From positions 1 through 10,259 of the forward strand of contig JBGPBY010000252.1 in assembly GCA_041481485.1 (NCBI GenBank): 10,259 nucleotides of DNA, written 5' to 3'. How positions within the stretch are numbered: position 1 is the stretch's first letter; the number at the start of each line of letters is the position of its first letter. Position numbers and translations under genes: made by a program. Below are positions 1 through 8,000 of the stretch, one piece after another. A model generated the notes under the pieces. The model was not told the DNA's origin and searched no databases. It saw nothing but the letters and a program-made list of their open reading frames with translations. This stretch comes from JBGPBY01 sp041481485. Lineage in GTDB: Bacteria > Acidobacteriota > Terriglobia > 20CM-2-55-15.

Positions 1-458
1 GGCGGAAGAGCGCGCTTCTCGAGTCCGATCCTTCCATCGATGCCGGATACGCGCAGCATCAACTTCGGGAGTTGATGGCCGCAAGTGACTACATTTTGGT
101 TTCGACTCCACTTACTGCCGAAACTCGACGATTGATCGGTGCCCCGGAGATCGCTGTCATGAAGCCGTCTGCCGTGATCATGAATGTCGGACGCGGACCG
201 GTCATTGACCAGGCCGCTATGGTTCAGGCCCTGCAATCCGGCACGATTCGCGGCGCCGCGCTGGACGTTTTTGACAACGAACCACTCCCGCACGATCACC
301 CACTCTGGAAAATGCCGAACGTTCTCCTGTCGCCTCACACCGCCGATCGCGTCAACGGGTTCCTGACTCCGGCACTGGAATGTTTCCTCGACAACCTTTC
401 GCGTTTCCGTAGCGGAGCACCGCTGTTGAACATCGTGGAAAAACAGGCAGGCTACTGA
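1..458 (+). CDS. D-2-hydroxyacid dehydrogenase, C-terminal part (5' end outside window)
   Basis: This is the 3' portion of an NAD(P)-dependent D-isomer-specific 2-hydroxyacid dehydrogenase, which interconverts 2-keto acids and D-2-hydroxy acids in the cytoplasm. The frame is open from base 3, so the true start and the glycine-rich nucleotide-binding loop lie upstream of the window. The three catalytic residues of the family are visible: Arg in NVGRG (192-194), Glu in DVFDNEPLP (279-281) and His in LSPHTAD (336-338). STPLTAETRRLIG and LPHDHPLW are also typical of the C-terminal half of the NAD domain and the hinge back to the substrate domain. Substrate cannot be told; glyoxylate/hydroxypyruvate reductase-like enzymes and phosphoglycerate dehydrogenase relatives share these motifs. 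The peptidase gene follows 66 nt downstream on the same strand; co-transcription is possible but unproven. Confidence 0.93.
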   Translation, partial: RKSALLESDPSIDAGYAQHQLRELMAASDYILVSTPLTAETRRLIGAPEIAVMKPSAVIMNVGRGPVIDQAAMVQALQSGTIRGAALDVFDNEPLPHDHPLWKMPNVLLSPHTADRVNGFLTPALECFLDNLSRFRSGAPLLNIVEKQAGY

Positions 459-512
459 TCCATTTCGTGTATCGCTGATGTCCCCATGCTATCCATTGTC
501 TAAAACTCAGGC

Positions 513-519
513 AGGGAGG
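513..519 (+). promoter_or_regulatory. Ribosome binding site fixing a TTG start
   Basis: AGGGAGG lies 5 nt upstream of TTG at 525. It is the strongest Shine-Dalgarno match I noticed in the window and supports the TTG start. The first in-frame ATG comes at residue 13, inside the signal peptide's hydrophobic core, so using it would destroy the export signal. Confidence 0.8.
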
Positions 520-524
520 CCAGT

Positions 525-2918
525 TTGCGACACTTCAGGATCTATGCAGCTATTGTCTTCATGGTTGGACTTGGCACTGCGACTCGAGGCGAGGATCGTC
601 CCGTTTCGCTGCCGCCTCTGGAAACGTATCAGCAGCTGAAAACATTCAAGCTCAGTGGACAATCCGTCCATGTGGAGAATCTGAGGCTTCAACGTGACCG
701 GCTTCAGATGGTATTTACGGGAAATTTCTACTTCCAGGAACCCGTTGCCGGAAGTGTTTACGGCGCCATGTTCAGCGGGCAGGGCCAGCTTCAAAGTGAG
801 CCGACAAGCATCTTCGAACGGGACAACATCAAACGTTTCCTGAAGGACACTTCGGTACAGGCGACTTTCACCACGGCAATCCTGTATTTTTCGGACGAGA
901 CCTACCGAGAGTTGTCATCGCAACCTTCCGGTGATGCTCCGCCTGCAACGGCTCAGGAATTTGTGTCCCGAGTTGAACCGAGAATGCTGAAGGAAACCGG
1001 GCTGAATCTCAGCGGCCGGCTGATGTCGGCCATTTACAACCACGACAATCCGGGTGTCTTCTTCGCGGAGTTCGAGGGTGGAAATCGAGGGCGATTCAGT
1101 GCTCTTATCGACCATCAGACTCGAACTCTGGACAGCGTTTTCGGAATCAACGGCGGAGAAAAGGGAATTCTGTTTAAATATCAAGGGCAAACCTCCGGTA
1201 TTGATATCTGGACGGCCTTTTATGACGACCAGGACTATGCACGAGGTATGTCGGCCTTTTCGGATTCCTTCAATCTGGTATCCGTTCCGCTCTACCGCAT
1301 GGACGTGGACCTGCGAGATGCAGGAAATAACCTCCGTTTACAGATGGATCTGGAATTGTCCGCGCTTGCTGATAACGTCAGCGTGATTCCCATGAAGTTA
1401 AACGAGGGCTTGTCGGAACTGGGCAATGAACGAAGAAACAAGGGAATGCGCGTCACTGCCGCGCAAACCAGCGACGGGACGATGCTTCCTGTGATTCAGG
1501 ACGAATGGGAGTCCGGATTCTCCATTATTCTTCCGGCGCCTCTGACTCGGGGACAAAAGAAATCAATATCGCTTAAGCTCGAAGGAAAAGGCACGCTCGT
1601 GGACTGGAAGAGCAATTTTCACTATCCGCGATCGACGGAGACGTGGTATCCACGGTACGGATACCTGAGCCGAACTCAATTTGACGTGACCTTTCATCAC
1701 GACAAGCACGATCGTGTAGCCTCGATTGGTCAACGCATAAAGGAAGGTCCGGTTCGTGAGGGCGCGGACGAATGGATTACTGAATGGGCAACCACCGAAC
1801 CGATTGCCCTGAGTACGTTTGTCTACGGCCGTTTTCAGCGTCACGACGCCATATCGGATATCGAAGGCCGGAAGACTCCGCTCGAATACTATTCCGTACC
1901 CAGCGACGTCCTTCAGGTGGATGAGAAATTCATACTTCAGGAAATGGATAATTCGATCCGATACTTCCGCAATCTCTTTGGCGTCTATCCCTATGGCCGA
2001 TTGGGAGCGGCGTTTTTTCCTGCAGATTTTGGTCAGGGTTTCCCGACACTTCTCTTGTTGCCGGTTACCGGCACGGGTATGGCTGTGGAGTCGCCGCGCA
2101 ACATCGCATTCACGGACCATGAAATGTCGCACCAGTGGTGGGGAAACATTGTTGGCTGGCGATCATATCGCGATCAATGGCTGAGTGAAGGATTCGCAGA
2201 ATACTCCGGAGTCCTGTACACGGGCTTGCGAATGAAGCCGAAGGATGCCGATGCGCTCATCATGGAAATGAGAAAGAACCTGCAAATGAATGTTCAGACC
2301 GAAACTGGAATTGGTAAAGAGAAGCTCTATCAGGTGGGACCGCTGGTGCTCGGATCCCGGCTTGAAGGCAGGCTTTCCGAAGGAGCATACGAGCTGATTT
2401 ACAGTAAAGGAGCCCTCGTTCTTCGCATGCTGCACTACCTGCTGTCGGATCCGGCTACCAAAAATGATCGGGAATTCTTCGACATGATGCGGGATTTCGT
2501 CCAGCGTAATCAAAATGGCTGGGCAACAACGGAGTCGTTCATGCAGGTGGCGTCCGAACACTTTGCGCGCTCGCCTTTGAGCCGGCAATACGGAATTCGT
2601 AATCTCGACTGGTTTCTCTCGGAATGGATTTATCAATCCTCCATTCCCGACTATCATCTCGATTACAAAATCGAAACGAAGTCGGATGGCAAAGTCGTGC
2701 TGAGGGGAACACTGATCCAGGAGAATGCTCCGGAAGACTGGATCATGCTGCTTCCTGTGGTTGCCGAATTCTCCGGTAACCGCCTGGGACACACTTCGGT
2801 CGTGGCTCGTGGCCCAAAAACTTCAGTGGAAATCGAGCTTACGGAAAAGCCCAAAAAAGTGCGCCTGGATCCGGACCTCTGGATTCTCTCCGGCAAAACG
2901 TCGGAAAAGGGCAGTTAA
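525..2918 (+). CDS. Exported M1-family zinc metallopeptidase (gluzincin), GXMEN motif absent
   Basis: A 797-residue peptidase of family M1. The N-terminus MRHFRIYAAIVFMVGLGTA has a basic start, a hydrophobic core and small residues before ED, so it is probably a Sec signal peptide and the enzyme acts in the periplasm or outside. The zinc site is complete: HEMSH (His532, Glu533, His536), then 18 residues to Glu555 in LSEGFAEY, the family's HEXXH-x18-E. Tyr626 in IYSKGALVLRML matches the transition-state tyrosine of M1 enzymes. The roughly 450 residues before the zinc site fit a long beta-rich N-terminal region with no close named match that I recognise. Where M1 aminopeptidases carry GXMEN, this protein has GQGFP (503-507) followed by TLLLLP, so classical N-terminal amine recognition by that glutamate is doubtful. 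Peptide breakdown outside the cytoplasm is the likely role; substrate unknown. Confidence 0.92.
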   Translation: MRHFRIYAAIVFMVGLGTATRGEDRPVSLPPLETYQQLKTFKLSGQSVHVENLRLQRDRLQMVFTGNFYFQEPVAGSVYGAMFSGQGQLQSEPTSIFERDNIKRFLKDTSVQATFTTAILYFSDETYRELSSQPSGDAPPATAQEFVSRVEPRMLKETGLNLSGRLMSAIYNHDNPGVFFAEFEGGNRGRFSALIDHQTRTLDSVFGINGGEKGILFKYQGQTSGIDIWTAFYDDQDYARGMSAFSDSFNLVSVPLYRMDVDLRDAGNNLRLQMDLELSALADNVSVIPMKLNEGLSELGNERRNKGMRVTAAQTSDGTMLPVIQDEWESGFSIILPAPLTRGQKKSISLKLEGKGTLVDWKSNFHYPRSTETWYPRYGYLSRTQFDVTFHHDKHDRVASIGQRIKEGPVREGADEWITEWATTEPIALSTFVYGRFQRHDAISDIEGRKTPLEYYSVPSDVLQVDEKFILQEMDNSIRYFRNLFGVYPYGRLGAAFFPADFGQGFPTLLLLPVTGTGMAVESPRNIAFTDHEMSHQWWGNIVGWRSYRDQWLSEGFAEYSGVLYTGLRMKPKDADALIMEMRKNLQMNVQTETGIGKEKLYQVGPLVLGSRLEGRLSEGAYELIYSKGALVLRMLHYLLSDPATKNDREFFDMMRDFVQRNQNGWATTESFMQVASEHFARSPLSRQYGIRNLDWFLSEWIYQSSIPDYHLDYKIETKSDGKVVLRGTLIQENAPEDWIMLLPVVAEFSGNRLGHTSVVARGPKTSVEIELTEKPKKVRLDPDLWILSGKTSEKGS

Positions 2919-3032
2919 TAACGCGGTTCTCAGGCGGCAGACAAATCTGAGCTGTCAGGCGGCCTGTTGTCCGATGTGAAAGTTGCTTGCTTCGATCAAC
3001 AGATTACCGAATGACGCGGTTAGGCGATTCCG
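2919..3032. other. Convergent intergenic stretch before the repeat
   Basis: This lies between the end of the peptidase gene and the palindromic repeat. I see no gene and no stem followed by a T-run. It holds two short direct repeats: TCAGGCGGC at 2930 and 2957, and ACGCGGTT at about 2921 and 3013. Neither has an assigned role. Confidence 0.4.
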
Positions 3033-3113
3033 ACTGTAGGGGCGGTCTATGACCGCCCGCGATATTGAGGAATGCTTCTTCCAGATTGCGGGCGGTCCGC
3101 CCGCCCCTACAGT
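3033..3113. repeat. REP/MITE-like palindromic repeat, copy 1
   Basis: An 81-bp element bounded by perfect 13-bp inverted ends (ACTGTAGGGGCGG at 3033-3045 and its complement at 3101-3113). Each half is itself a hairpin: GGGCGGTC-TAT-GACCGCCC at 3040-3058, and GGGCGG-T-CCGCCC at 3090-3102. The halves differ in the loop (TCTATGACC against GCGGACC when aligned), so this copy has diverged. It shares 24 consecutive bases (3035-3058) with copy 2 at 4960-4983. It sits between the converging 3' ends of the peptidase gene and the small minus-strand ORF, a common place for REP-type elements, and the stems could stop transcription or protect 3' ends of mRNA. Confidence 0.85.
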
Positions 3114-3147
3114 GGGGAACGAATTGCTTCAAGGAATCCCAAGTAAG

Positions 3148-3345
3148 TTAAAACCCCCAGAGGTGTTCGGGAGGCTGGATCACGCTGTCCTGCCAGTCCA
3201 GCATGACGGCGGCGGCTTCAAGGGTCTCTGCTTCACCGTTGGCTACCATGTCCTGCAGAACTTCAATTTGTCCTGGGGTGAGCTGACCGGCGTTCAACGC
3301 CACGCGCCAGCTGGAAAACCCTTCGTGATTCGGCGGCTCAGTCAT
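3148..3345 (-). CDS. Small conserved-looking protein of unknown function, 65 aa
   Basis: I do not recognise this protein. It starts at ATG only 3 nt after the glycosyltransferase stop codon and in the same frame (TAA TTT ATG), so it is probably translated by coupling or reinitiation; a purine-rich AAAGGAG lies about 20 nt upstream, inside the preceding gene, which is too far for a normal ribosome binding site. The product is acidic, soluble and without signal peptide or membrane segment. Its middle (TPGQIEVLQDMVANGEAETLEAAAVML) reads as two amphipathic helices with a short turn, followed by a Trp- and Pro-rich tail. Position in the unit suggests a partner of the glycosyltransferase, but that is inference. 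It could also be a chance ORF; its amino acid composition looks protein-like. Confidence 0.55.
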   Translation of the reverse strand: MTEPPNHEGFSSWRVALNAGQLTPGQIEVLQDMVANGEAETLEAAAVMLDWQDSVIQPPEHLWGF

Positions 3346-3348
3346 AAA

Positions 3349-4134
3349 TTACCGGAGATCGACCGGCTCCTTTGAGAATTGCCTGTTCCGGGCTGCCTGG
3401 GATTTAGGAATCACGCGAAAGGACTGATTCAGACTGCAGAAGAGATTGAATCGGAAAATGTACCAGAGCGCAAGCAGTCCGTCCTTCGTCCCGATCTTTT
3501 TCCCCTCCGTGTACGTTCGGCCGTAGTAGCTGATTGGTACTTCATAGAAGACCGCATCGGTCTTGGCAATCTTGGCCGTTACTTCGATTTCGATTCCAAA
3601 TCCGCTGGACGTGATGGTCATGTTGCGGATGATCTCGCCGCGAAATGCCTTATAGCCGGTTTCCACGTCCGACATGTTGAGGTTCGTCAGCATATTGGAG
3701 AGCATCGTCAACACGTTGTTCGCCAGGTAGTGGTAGAAGTACAGGACGCGCGCCGCCCGTCGTACCATGAAGCGTGAACCGTAGACGACGTCGGCATGGC
3801 CATCGAGAATCGGCTGGATGACGTGAATGATTTCGGAGGGATCGTATTCCAGATCGGCATCCTGGATGATGACGATGTTTCCGTTGGTGTGCGGAAAGCC
3901 TTCTTTCAAAGCTGACGTTTTACCGCCATTGGTTTTGTGAATGACACGAATCCGGGGATCCTTCGCGGCATATTCGTCGATGATCGCCGGAGTTCTGTCG
4001 GTCGAGCCGTCGTTGACGACGACCAATTCAAGCTCGACCGGGATTTCTGAAAGCAGCCGGTCAATGACAGAGCGCACGGTTTTCTCTTCATTGAAAACCG
4101 GAACGACAATCGACAGCACGACTTCCTTTGCCAT
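3349..4134 (-). CDS. Family 2 glycosyltransferase, polyprenyl/dolichyl-phosphate sugar transferase type
   Basis: A 261-residue GT-A fold transferase of family GT2, expected to move a sugar from a nucleotide donor to a lipid-phosphate carrier at the cytoplasmic face of the membrane. Motifs in order: VPVFNEE (11-17), NDGSTDRTP (41-49), the metal-binding QDADLEYDP (91-99), YGSRF (118-122), SDVETGYKAFR (155-165), GFGIEIEV (178-185) and YYGRTYTEGKKI (203-214). This set is that of dolichyl-phosphate mannose synthase-like enzymes. There is no long C-terminal membrane segment, so it is the soluble form, although LLALWYIFRFNLF (220-232) could attach to the membrane. The ATG at 4134 has no good Shine-Dalgarno; a small hairpin (4140-4153) between two GGAGTCT direct repeats (4135 and 4154) precedes it. 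It follows the regulatory-like domain gene by 25 nt. Donor sugar and carrier are not readable from sequence. Confidence 0.9.
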   Translation of the reverse strand: MAKEVVLSIVVPVFNEEKTVRSVIDRLLSEIPVELELVVVNDGSTDRTPAIIDEYAAKDPRIRVIHKTNGGKTSALKEGFPHTNGNIVIIQDADLEYDPSEIIHVIQPILDGHADVVYGSRFMVRRAARVLYFYHYLANNVLTMLSNMLTNLNMSDVETGYKAFRGEIIRNMTITSSGFGIEIEVTAKIAKTDAVFYEVPISYYGRTYTEGKKIGTKDGLLALWYIFRFNLFCSLNQSFRVIPKSQAARNRQFSKEPVDLR

Positions 4135-4159
4135 GGAGTCTGCATTTTAGCAGGGAGTC

Positions 4160-4735
4160 TTAGCGAGCAGGGATTGAGAAATCGTAGCGGCCTGTGCCCT
4201 GACCACTTCTAACGCTAATCACTGCGGCGGTGGCTTGAGCGGTCACTCCTGGATAAAACGTCTTTTGGTTCTTCTCGAACACCGCAAGGTAGTAATCACC
4301 CTCCGGTACGTTTTCGAGGAGAAATTGACCGTCGATGTCTGATTGTGTGCCCTTGAAGGGGATTATAGGGCCGTTTACATCTTGCCGTCGGATTGCACCA
4401 ATCCGTACTGCGACAGCCGGCGTTCCATCCGAATGCAGAATACGTCCCGACAGGTTCGCGGCGCCCAGAACCTGAAGACTCGTCGGAGTAGATGTTAGGG
4501 TGCACGAAGTACTCGATGGGTCTCTGCGAATATAGAGCGTTTCCCCGGACTTCAACGAGAGATTCTGTCGGCATTCGAATTCCGGCTCCCCCAGTCCGCC
4601 GCAGTTGCCATTGCAGCCTCGAACATAACTGCGCAGCTCATAGTTGCCTGCGCTCAGCGAAAAAGACTGAATATCCCCAGTCCCCGAATTAGTCGGATTG
4701 CATGTGATCGATCCCGAAGTCCACGACACGCACAT
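4160..4735 (-). CDS. Carboxypeptidase-regulatory-like domain protein, main (C-terminal) part
   Basis: The last third matches the carboxypeptidase regulatory-like beta-sandwich found in many secreted bacterial proteins: LSGRILHSDGTPAVAVRIGA, then QSDIDGQFLLENVPEGDYYLAVF. The first half is rich in Ser, Thr, Gly and Cys (for example GCNGNCGGLGEPEFEC and TSCTLTS), which fits a disulfide-bonded extracellular domain. Yet the first ATG in this frame (4735) leaves no signal peptide and starts inside the domain. The frame is open only back to a TAG at 4781-4783. A good export signal occurs in another frame directly upstream (from 4893), so the intact protein is probably longer and the frames are split by a shift between about 4736 and 4780. 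No enzyme active site is visible; a surface or adhesion role is a guess. Confidence 0.72.
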   Translation of the reverse strand: MCVSWTSGSITCNPTNSGTGDIQSFSLSAGNYELRSYVRGCNGNCGGLGEPEFECRQNLSLKSGETLYIRRDPSSTSCTLTSTPTSLQVLGAANLSGRILHSDGTPAVAVRIGAIRRQDVNGPIIPFKGTQSDIDGQFLLENVPEGDYYLAVFEKNQKTFYPGVTAQATAAVISVRSGQGTGRYDFSIPAR

Positions 4736-4893
4736 TTCACCGCCAAGGCGCTGTTCGCGTAGACGGCAAAGAAGGTGACGCTACCCTCAATGCCTCCCCC
4801 TTGACCGGAGCTTTGCCATACGAAAAGGTTGCCCCGACCATCGCCTTGTCCCACCAGAAGTCCGGCCAGCATGATCAGGATCGATATTCTCAT
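4654..4893 (-). CDS. Probable N-terminal signal-peptide part of the regulatory-like domain protein (frame-shifted)
   Basis: A 79-residue frame beginning MRISILIMLAGLLVGQG, a convincing signal peptide, followed by a beta-strand-like stretch (GGIEGSVTFFAVYANSALA). After that point the frame turns into basic, low-quality sequence and stops within the next gene's frame, which is where the cysteine-rich domain begins. A -1 shift of the reading frame around 4736-4780 would join the two parts into one exported protein of about 240 residues. This could be an inactivating mutation, an assembly error or, less likely, programmed frameshifting; I see no classic slippery heptamer. No clear ribosome binding site precedes ATG at 4893. 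Residues after about position 50 of this frame are probably not real protein. Confidence 0.5.
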   Translation of the reverse strand: MRISILIMLAGLLVGQGDGRGNLFVWQSSGQGGGIEGSVTFFAVYANSALAVKCACRGLRDRSHAIRLIRGLGIFSLFR

Positions 4894-4953
4894 TGTCGCT
4901 AGATTGTACGTTCATAGAGACTGTGTCGTTACGATTCTGTAAAGGAATGCGAT

Positions 4954-5045
4954 CCCCAATGTAGGGGCGGTCTATGACCGCCCACAATCTGCGGGATTGC
5001 ATCCCTGAAAATTGTGGGCGGTCATAGACCGCCCCTACATTGGGG
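4954..5045. repeat. REP/MITE-like palindromic repeat, copy 2 (perfect 35-bp inverted repeat)
   Basis: The arms 4954-4988 and 5011-5045 are perfect 35-bp inverted repeats around a 22-nt centre. Each arm also folds alone: GGGCGGTC-TAT-GACCGCCC (4965-4983) and GGGCGGTC-ATA-GACCGCCC (5016-5034). It belongs to the same family as the element at 3033-3113, sharing 24 identical bases in the left arm and the pattern ATTGYGGGCGGTC in the right arm. The last base of the right arm directly touches the dnaE2 stop codon (5046-5048 on the minus strand). RNA from either strand would form a very stable stem, so it may work as terminator or 3'-end stabiliser for the dnaE2 transcript, although no T-run follows. 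It also separates the SOS cassette from the next minus-strand unit. Confidence 0.93.
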
Positions 5046-8000
5046 TCAGTGAAAATTCCTTGCCGGAGGGGCGGGATGGGGAACCGCAATCTGCTGCATG
5101 CGCGCGGCCTTCACATGAATCACGTTGTCGATGTTCTGGATTCGTCCCTCGACAAAGAGAAACTGCGACTGAACGATGACGGTCCGGTTCTTCTCAAACA
5201 CATCCGGCGTGACGATGGCATTGGCGATTCCGGTTTCATCTTCAAGACTGAGAAAGACAAACCCTTTGGCAGTCCCCGGACGCTGCCGTGTAATCACGCA
5301 TCCGGCAATTCTCACGATACGTCCGTTGGGAATACCGGCAAGATCCGCGGCGCGCACTACGCCGCGCTGTTTCATCGCATCGCGGCAATACGCCATGGGA
5401 TGCGGACCCACCGTCATGCCGGTGTTATTGAAATCGGCGATCAGCCGTTCTTCCGAAGTCATGACATCCAGCGGAGAATCGCCCTCTCTTTCATCGACTC
5501 CGGATTCTTCCAGCAGCGGTCCCGTGCGCCGCGATGCACGTTCCACCTGCCAGAGCGCATCGCGGCGATGAGTCGGATCCGAGGCATCCAGAAAATTCAG
5601 TGCACCGATTTCCGCCAGCACCACCAGTTCGCTTTTCTGCAGCTCGCGAACGCGGCGTGCCAGATCTTCAATGGACGTGAATGGCCCGGCATGGCGGGCT
5701 TCAACGAGAGCGGTGCCGGCGGCTTTTCGCAGCCCACGGACATAACACAGCCCCATCCGCACCGTGATGCCGGCATCATCGCTTTCCAGAGTGCACGGCC
5801 AATCGGAACGCGTCACATCGATGGGACGCACCTTCAATCCGTGACGCTGGGCATCCTTGACCAGCGTGGCCGGACTGTAAAATCCCATCGGCTGATTGTT
5901 GAGTATGGCGGCAGTGAACGCCGCCAGGTAATGGCATTTGAGATACGCGCTGGCATAGGCAAGCAACGCAAAGCTCGCGGCGTGAGACTCGGGGAATCCA
6001 TACAGTGCGAACGACGTGATCGAGTGGACGATTTCGTCCTGTGCGCTGCCGACAATGCCGTTGGCATTCATGCCGCTGCGCAATCGGGTTTCAATTTCCT
6101 TCATGCGGCGTTCCGCGCGTTTGAAACCGAAGGCGCGCCGCAGTTCTTCGGCTTCGCCGCCGCTGAATCCCGCGGCAATCATAGCCATGCGCAGCAGCTG
6201 TTCCTGAAACAGCGGAACTCCCAGCGTGCGTTCCAGCACGGGTTGCAGCATGGAATGCGGATAGGACACGCCTTCGCGCTTTTGCCGCCGCTTCAAATAC
6301 GGGTGCACCATTTTCCCGACAATGGGGCCGGGACGAATAATGGCGACCTGCACCACGAGATCATAGAAATGATCGGGCTGCATGCGCGGCAGGCACGACA
6401 TCTGTGCGCGGCTTTCGATCTGAAACATTCCAACGGTGTCTGCTTTGCGAATGACTTTGTAGGTTTCCTGATCATCCTGCGGCAGGTGCGCCAGGTCGAC
6501 GTCTTCGCCGTGATGATCGTGAATGAGCTGAATCGTGTCTTCGAGCACCGCCATCATTCCCAGTCCCAGCAGATCGACTTTGATAATTTTCATGTCGGCG
6601 CAGTCATCTTTGTCCCATTGCACGACAGTGCGTCCCGGCATGGTTGCAGGCTCCAGCGGCACGACCGAATCCAGCTGTCCCTGGCACACGATCATGCCGC
6701 CGGAATGTTGTCCGAGATGGCGTGGCAGATCCTGGATTCCCATGCAAAGGTCCAGAAATTTCCGGATGCGCGGCTGCGCAATGTCGAAACCGCTTTGAGC
6801 GAATGTTGCGGCCAGCGTATCGGAGGCGTCCTGATATTCCCAGCGGCCGGCAAGTTTTGAAAGACGATCCAAATCCGGTGCATCAAATCCCAGTACCTTG
6901 CCCACTTCGCGCGACGCCGATCGTCCACGATAGGTAATGACATTGGCGGTCATCGCGGCGCCGCGCGATCCGTAGCGCTGATAGACATATTGGATGGCGC
7001 GCTCACGCTGATCGCCGCTGGGCAGATCCAGATCGATATCGGGCCATTCGCCGCGCTCTTCGGAAAGAAAGCGCTCGAACAGCAGATCCATTCCGATCGG
7101 ATCCACAGCCGTAATCCCAAGCACGTAACACACCGCGCTGTTTGCCGCCGAGCCGCGGCCCTGCACCAGAATATGGTTCCGGCGGCAGAACTCGACGATG
7201 TCCCACACGATCAGGAAATAACCTTCCAGCGCGAGTTTCTCGATCAGTGAAAGCTCGCGCGCGATTTGTTTCCGATGTTTTTCCGTGTACGGACGATAGG
7301 CGCGGCGCGCGCCTTCATCCACGCGTTTGCGGAGAAACGAAATCATGGTTTCTCCGTCATCCACCGGATAACGCGGGAATTGGTATCCCAGATCCTCCAG
7401 CGTGAACTGCAGCCGGGACGACAGTTCCACCGTGTTGGCGATGGCTTCGGGCAAATCCGAAAAGATGCGCGTCATTTCATCCGGAGTTTTCAGATGGCGC
7501 TCGGCATTTCGCGCAAGCAGGCGTCCGGCGGTGTCGAGCGTCCGATGATTGCGGATACAGGTAAAGACATCGAGAATTTCGCGCTCGGATGGCTGCGCGT
7601 ATTGAACGCCATTGGTGGCCACCAGAGGAAGATGCAGCGAACGTGCGATTTCCACCGCGCACTGATTGATCGCTTCTTCTTCACGGTCGAAGTGCCGCTG
7701 CAGCTCCACATAGACATGATCGCGTCCGAAGATTTGGACCAGATGCTCGGCGGCCTTGCGCCCTTCCTTCATTCCTTCATGGCCGCCATAGATGCCGCCG
7801 CGCCGGATCGCCTGCGTCAGAGGCCCGTGGCCGCCCCCGGTGAGGCAGACGAGTCCTTTTGCATATGGTGTCAAATCGATTGCCGGCGCTTCCATGTGCA
7901 TCTGTGTGATCAGGCGGCATAAATTCCGGTATCCCTCGCGCGTTTCGGCCAGCAATGGAAGGACAGCGCCGGATTCGCCGGCCATCGAATATTCGGCGCC

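Noticed and set aside
3049..3375. 108-codon plus-strand frame across the repeat and the small minus-strand gene
   Set aside because: It begins inside the palindromic repeat, lacks a ribosome binding site and is antisense to the better supported 65-residue frame.
4901..4915. Possible second SOS operator (TGTACG half-site upstream of the secreted-protein gene)
   Set aside because: Only one half-site is present; no inverted partner lies at the spacing seen at 10183-10202.
3033..5045. Composite transposon bounded by the two palindromic repeats
   Set aside because: No transposase, integrase or target duplication is visible between them, and the enclosed genes are ordinary; two independent repeat insertions explain it better.
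4787..5089. 100-codon minus-strand frame spanning the repeat at 4954-5045
   Set aside because: It starts within dnaE2, reads through the palindrome (VGAVYDRPQ and AVIDRPYIGD are translations of the two arms) and encodes nothing recognisable.
5040..6860. 606-codon open frame on the plus strand opposite dnaE2
   Set aside because: It is antisense to an unambiguous polymerase gene, its product is rich in His, Arg and Gln with no recognisable domain, and codon bias of the GC-rich dnaE2 strand readily leaves such frames open.
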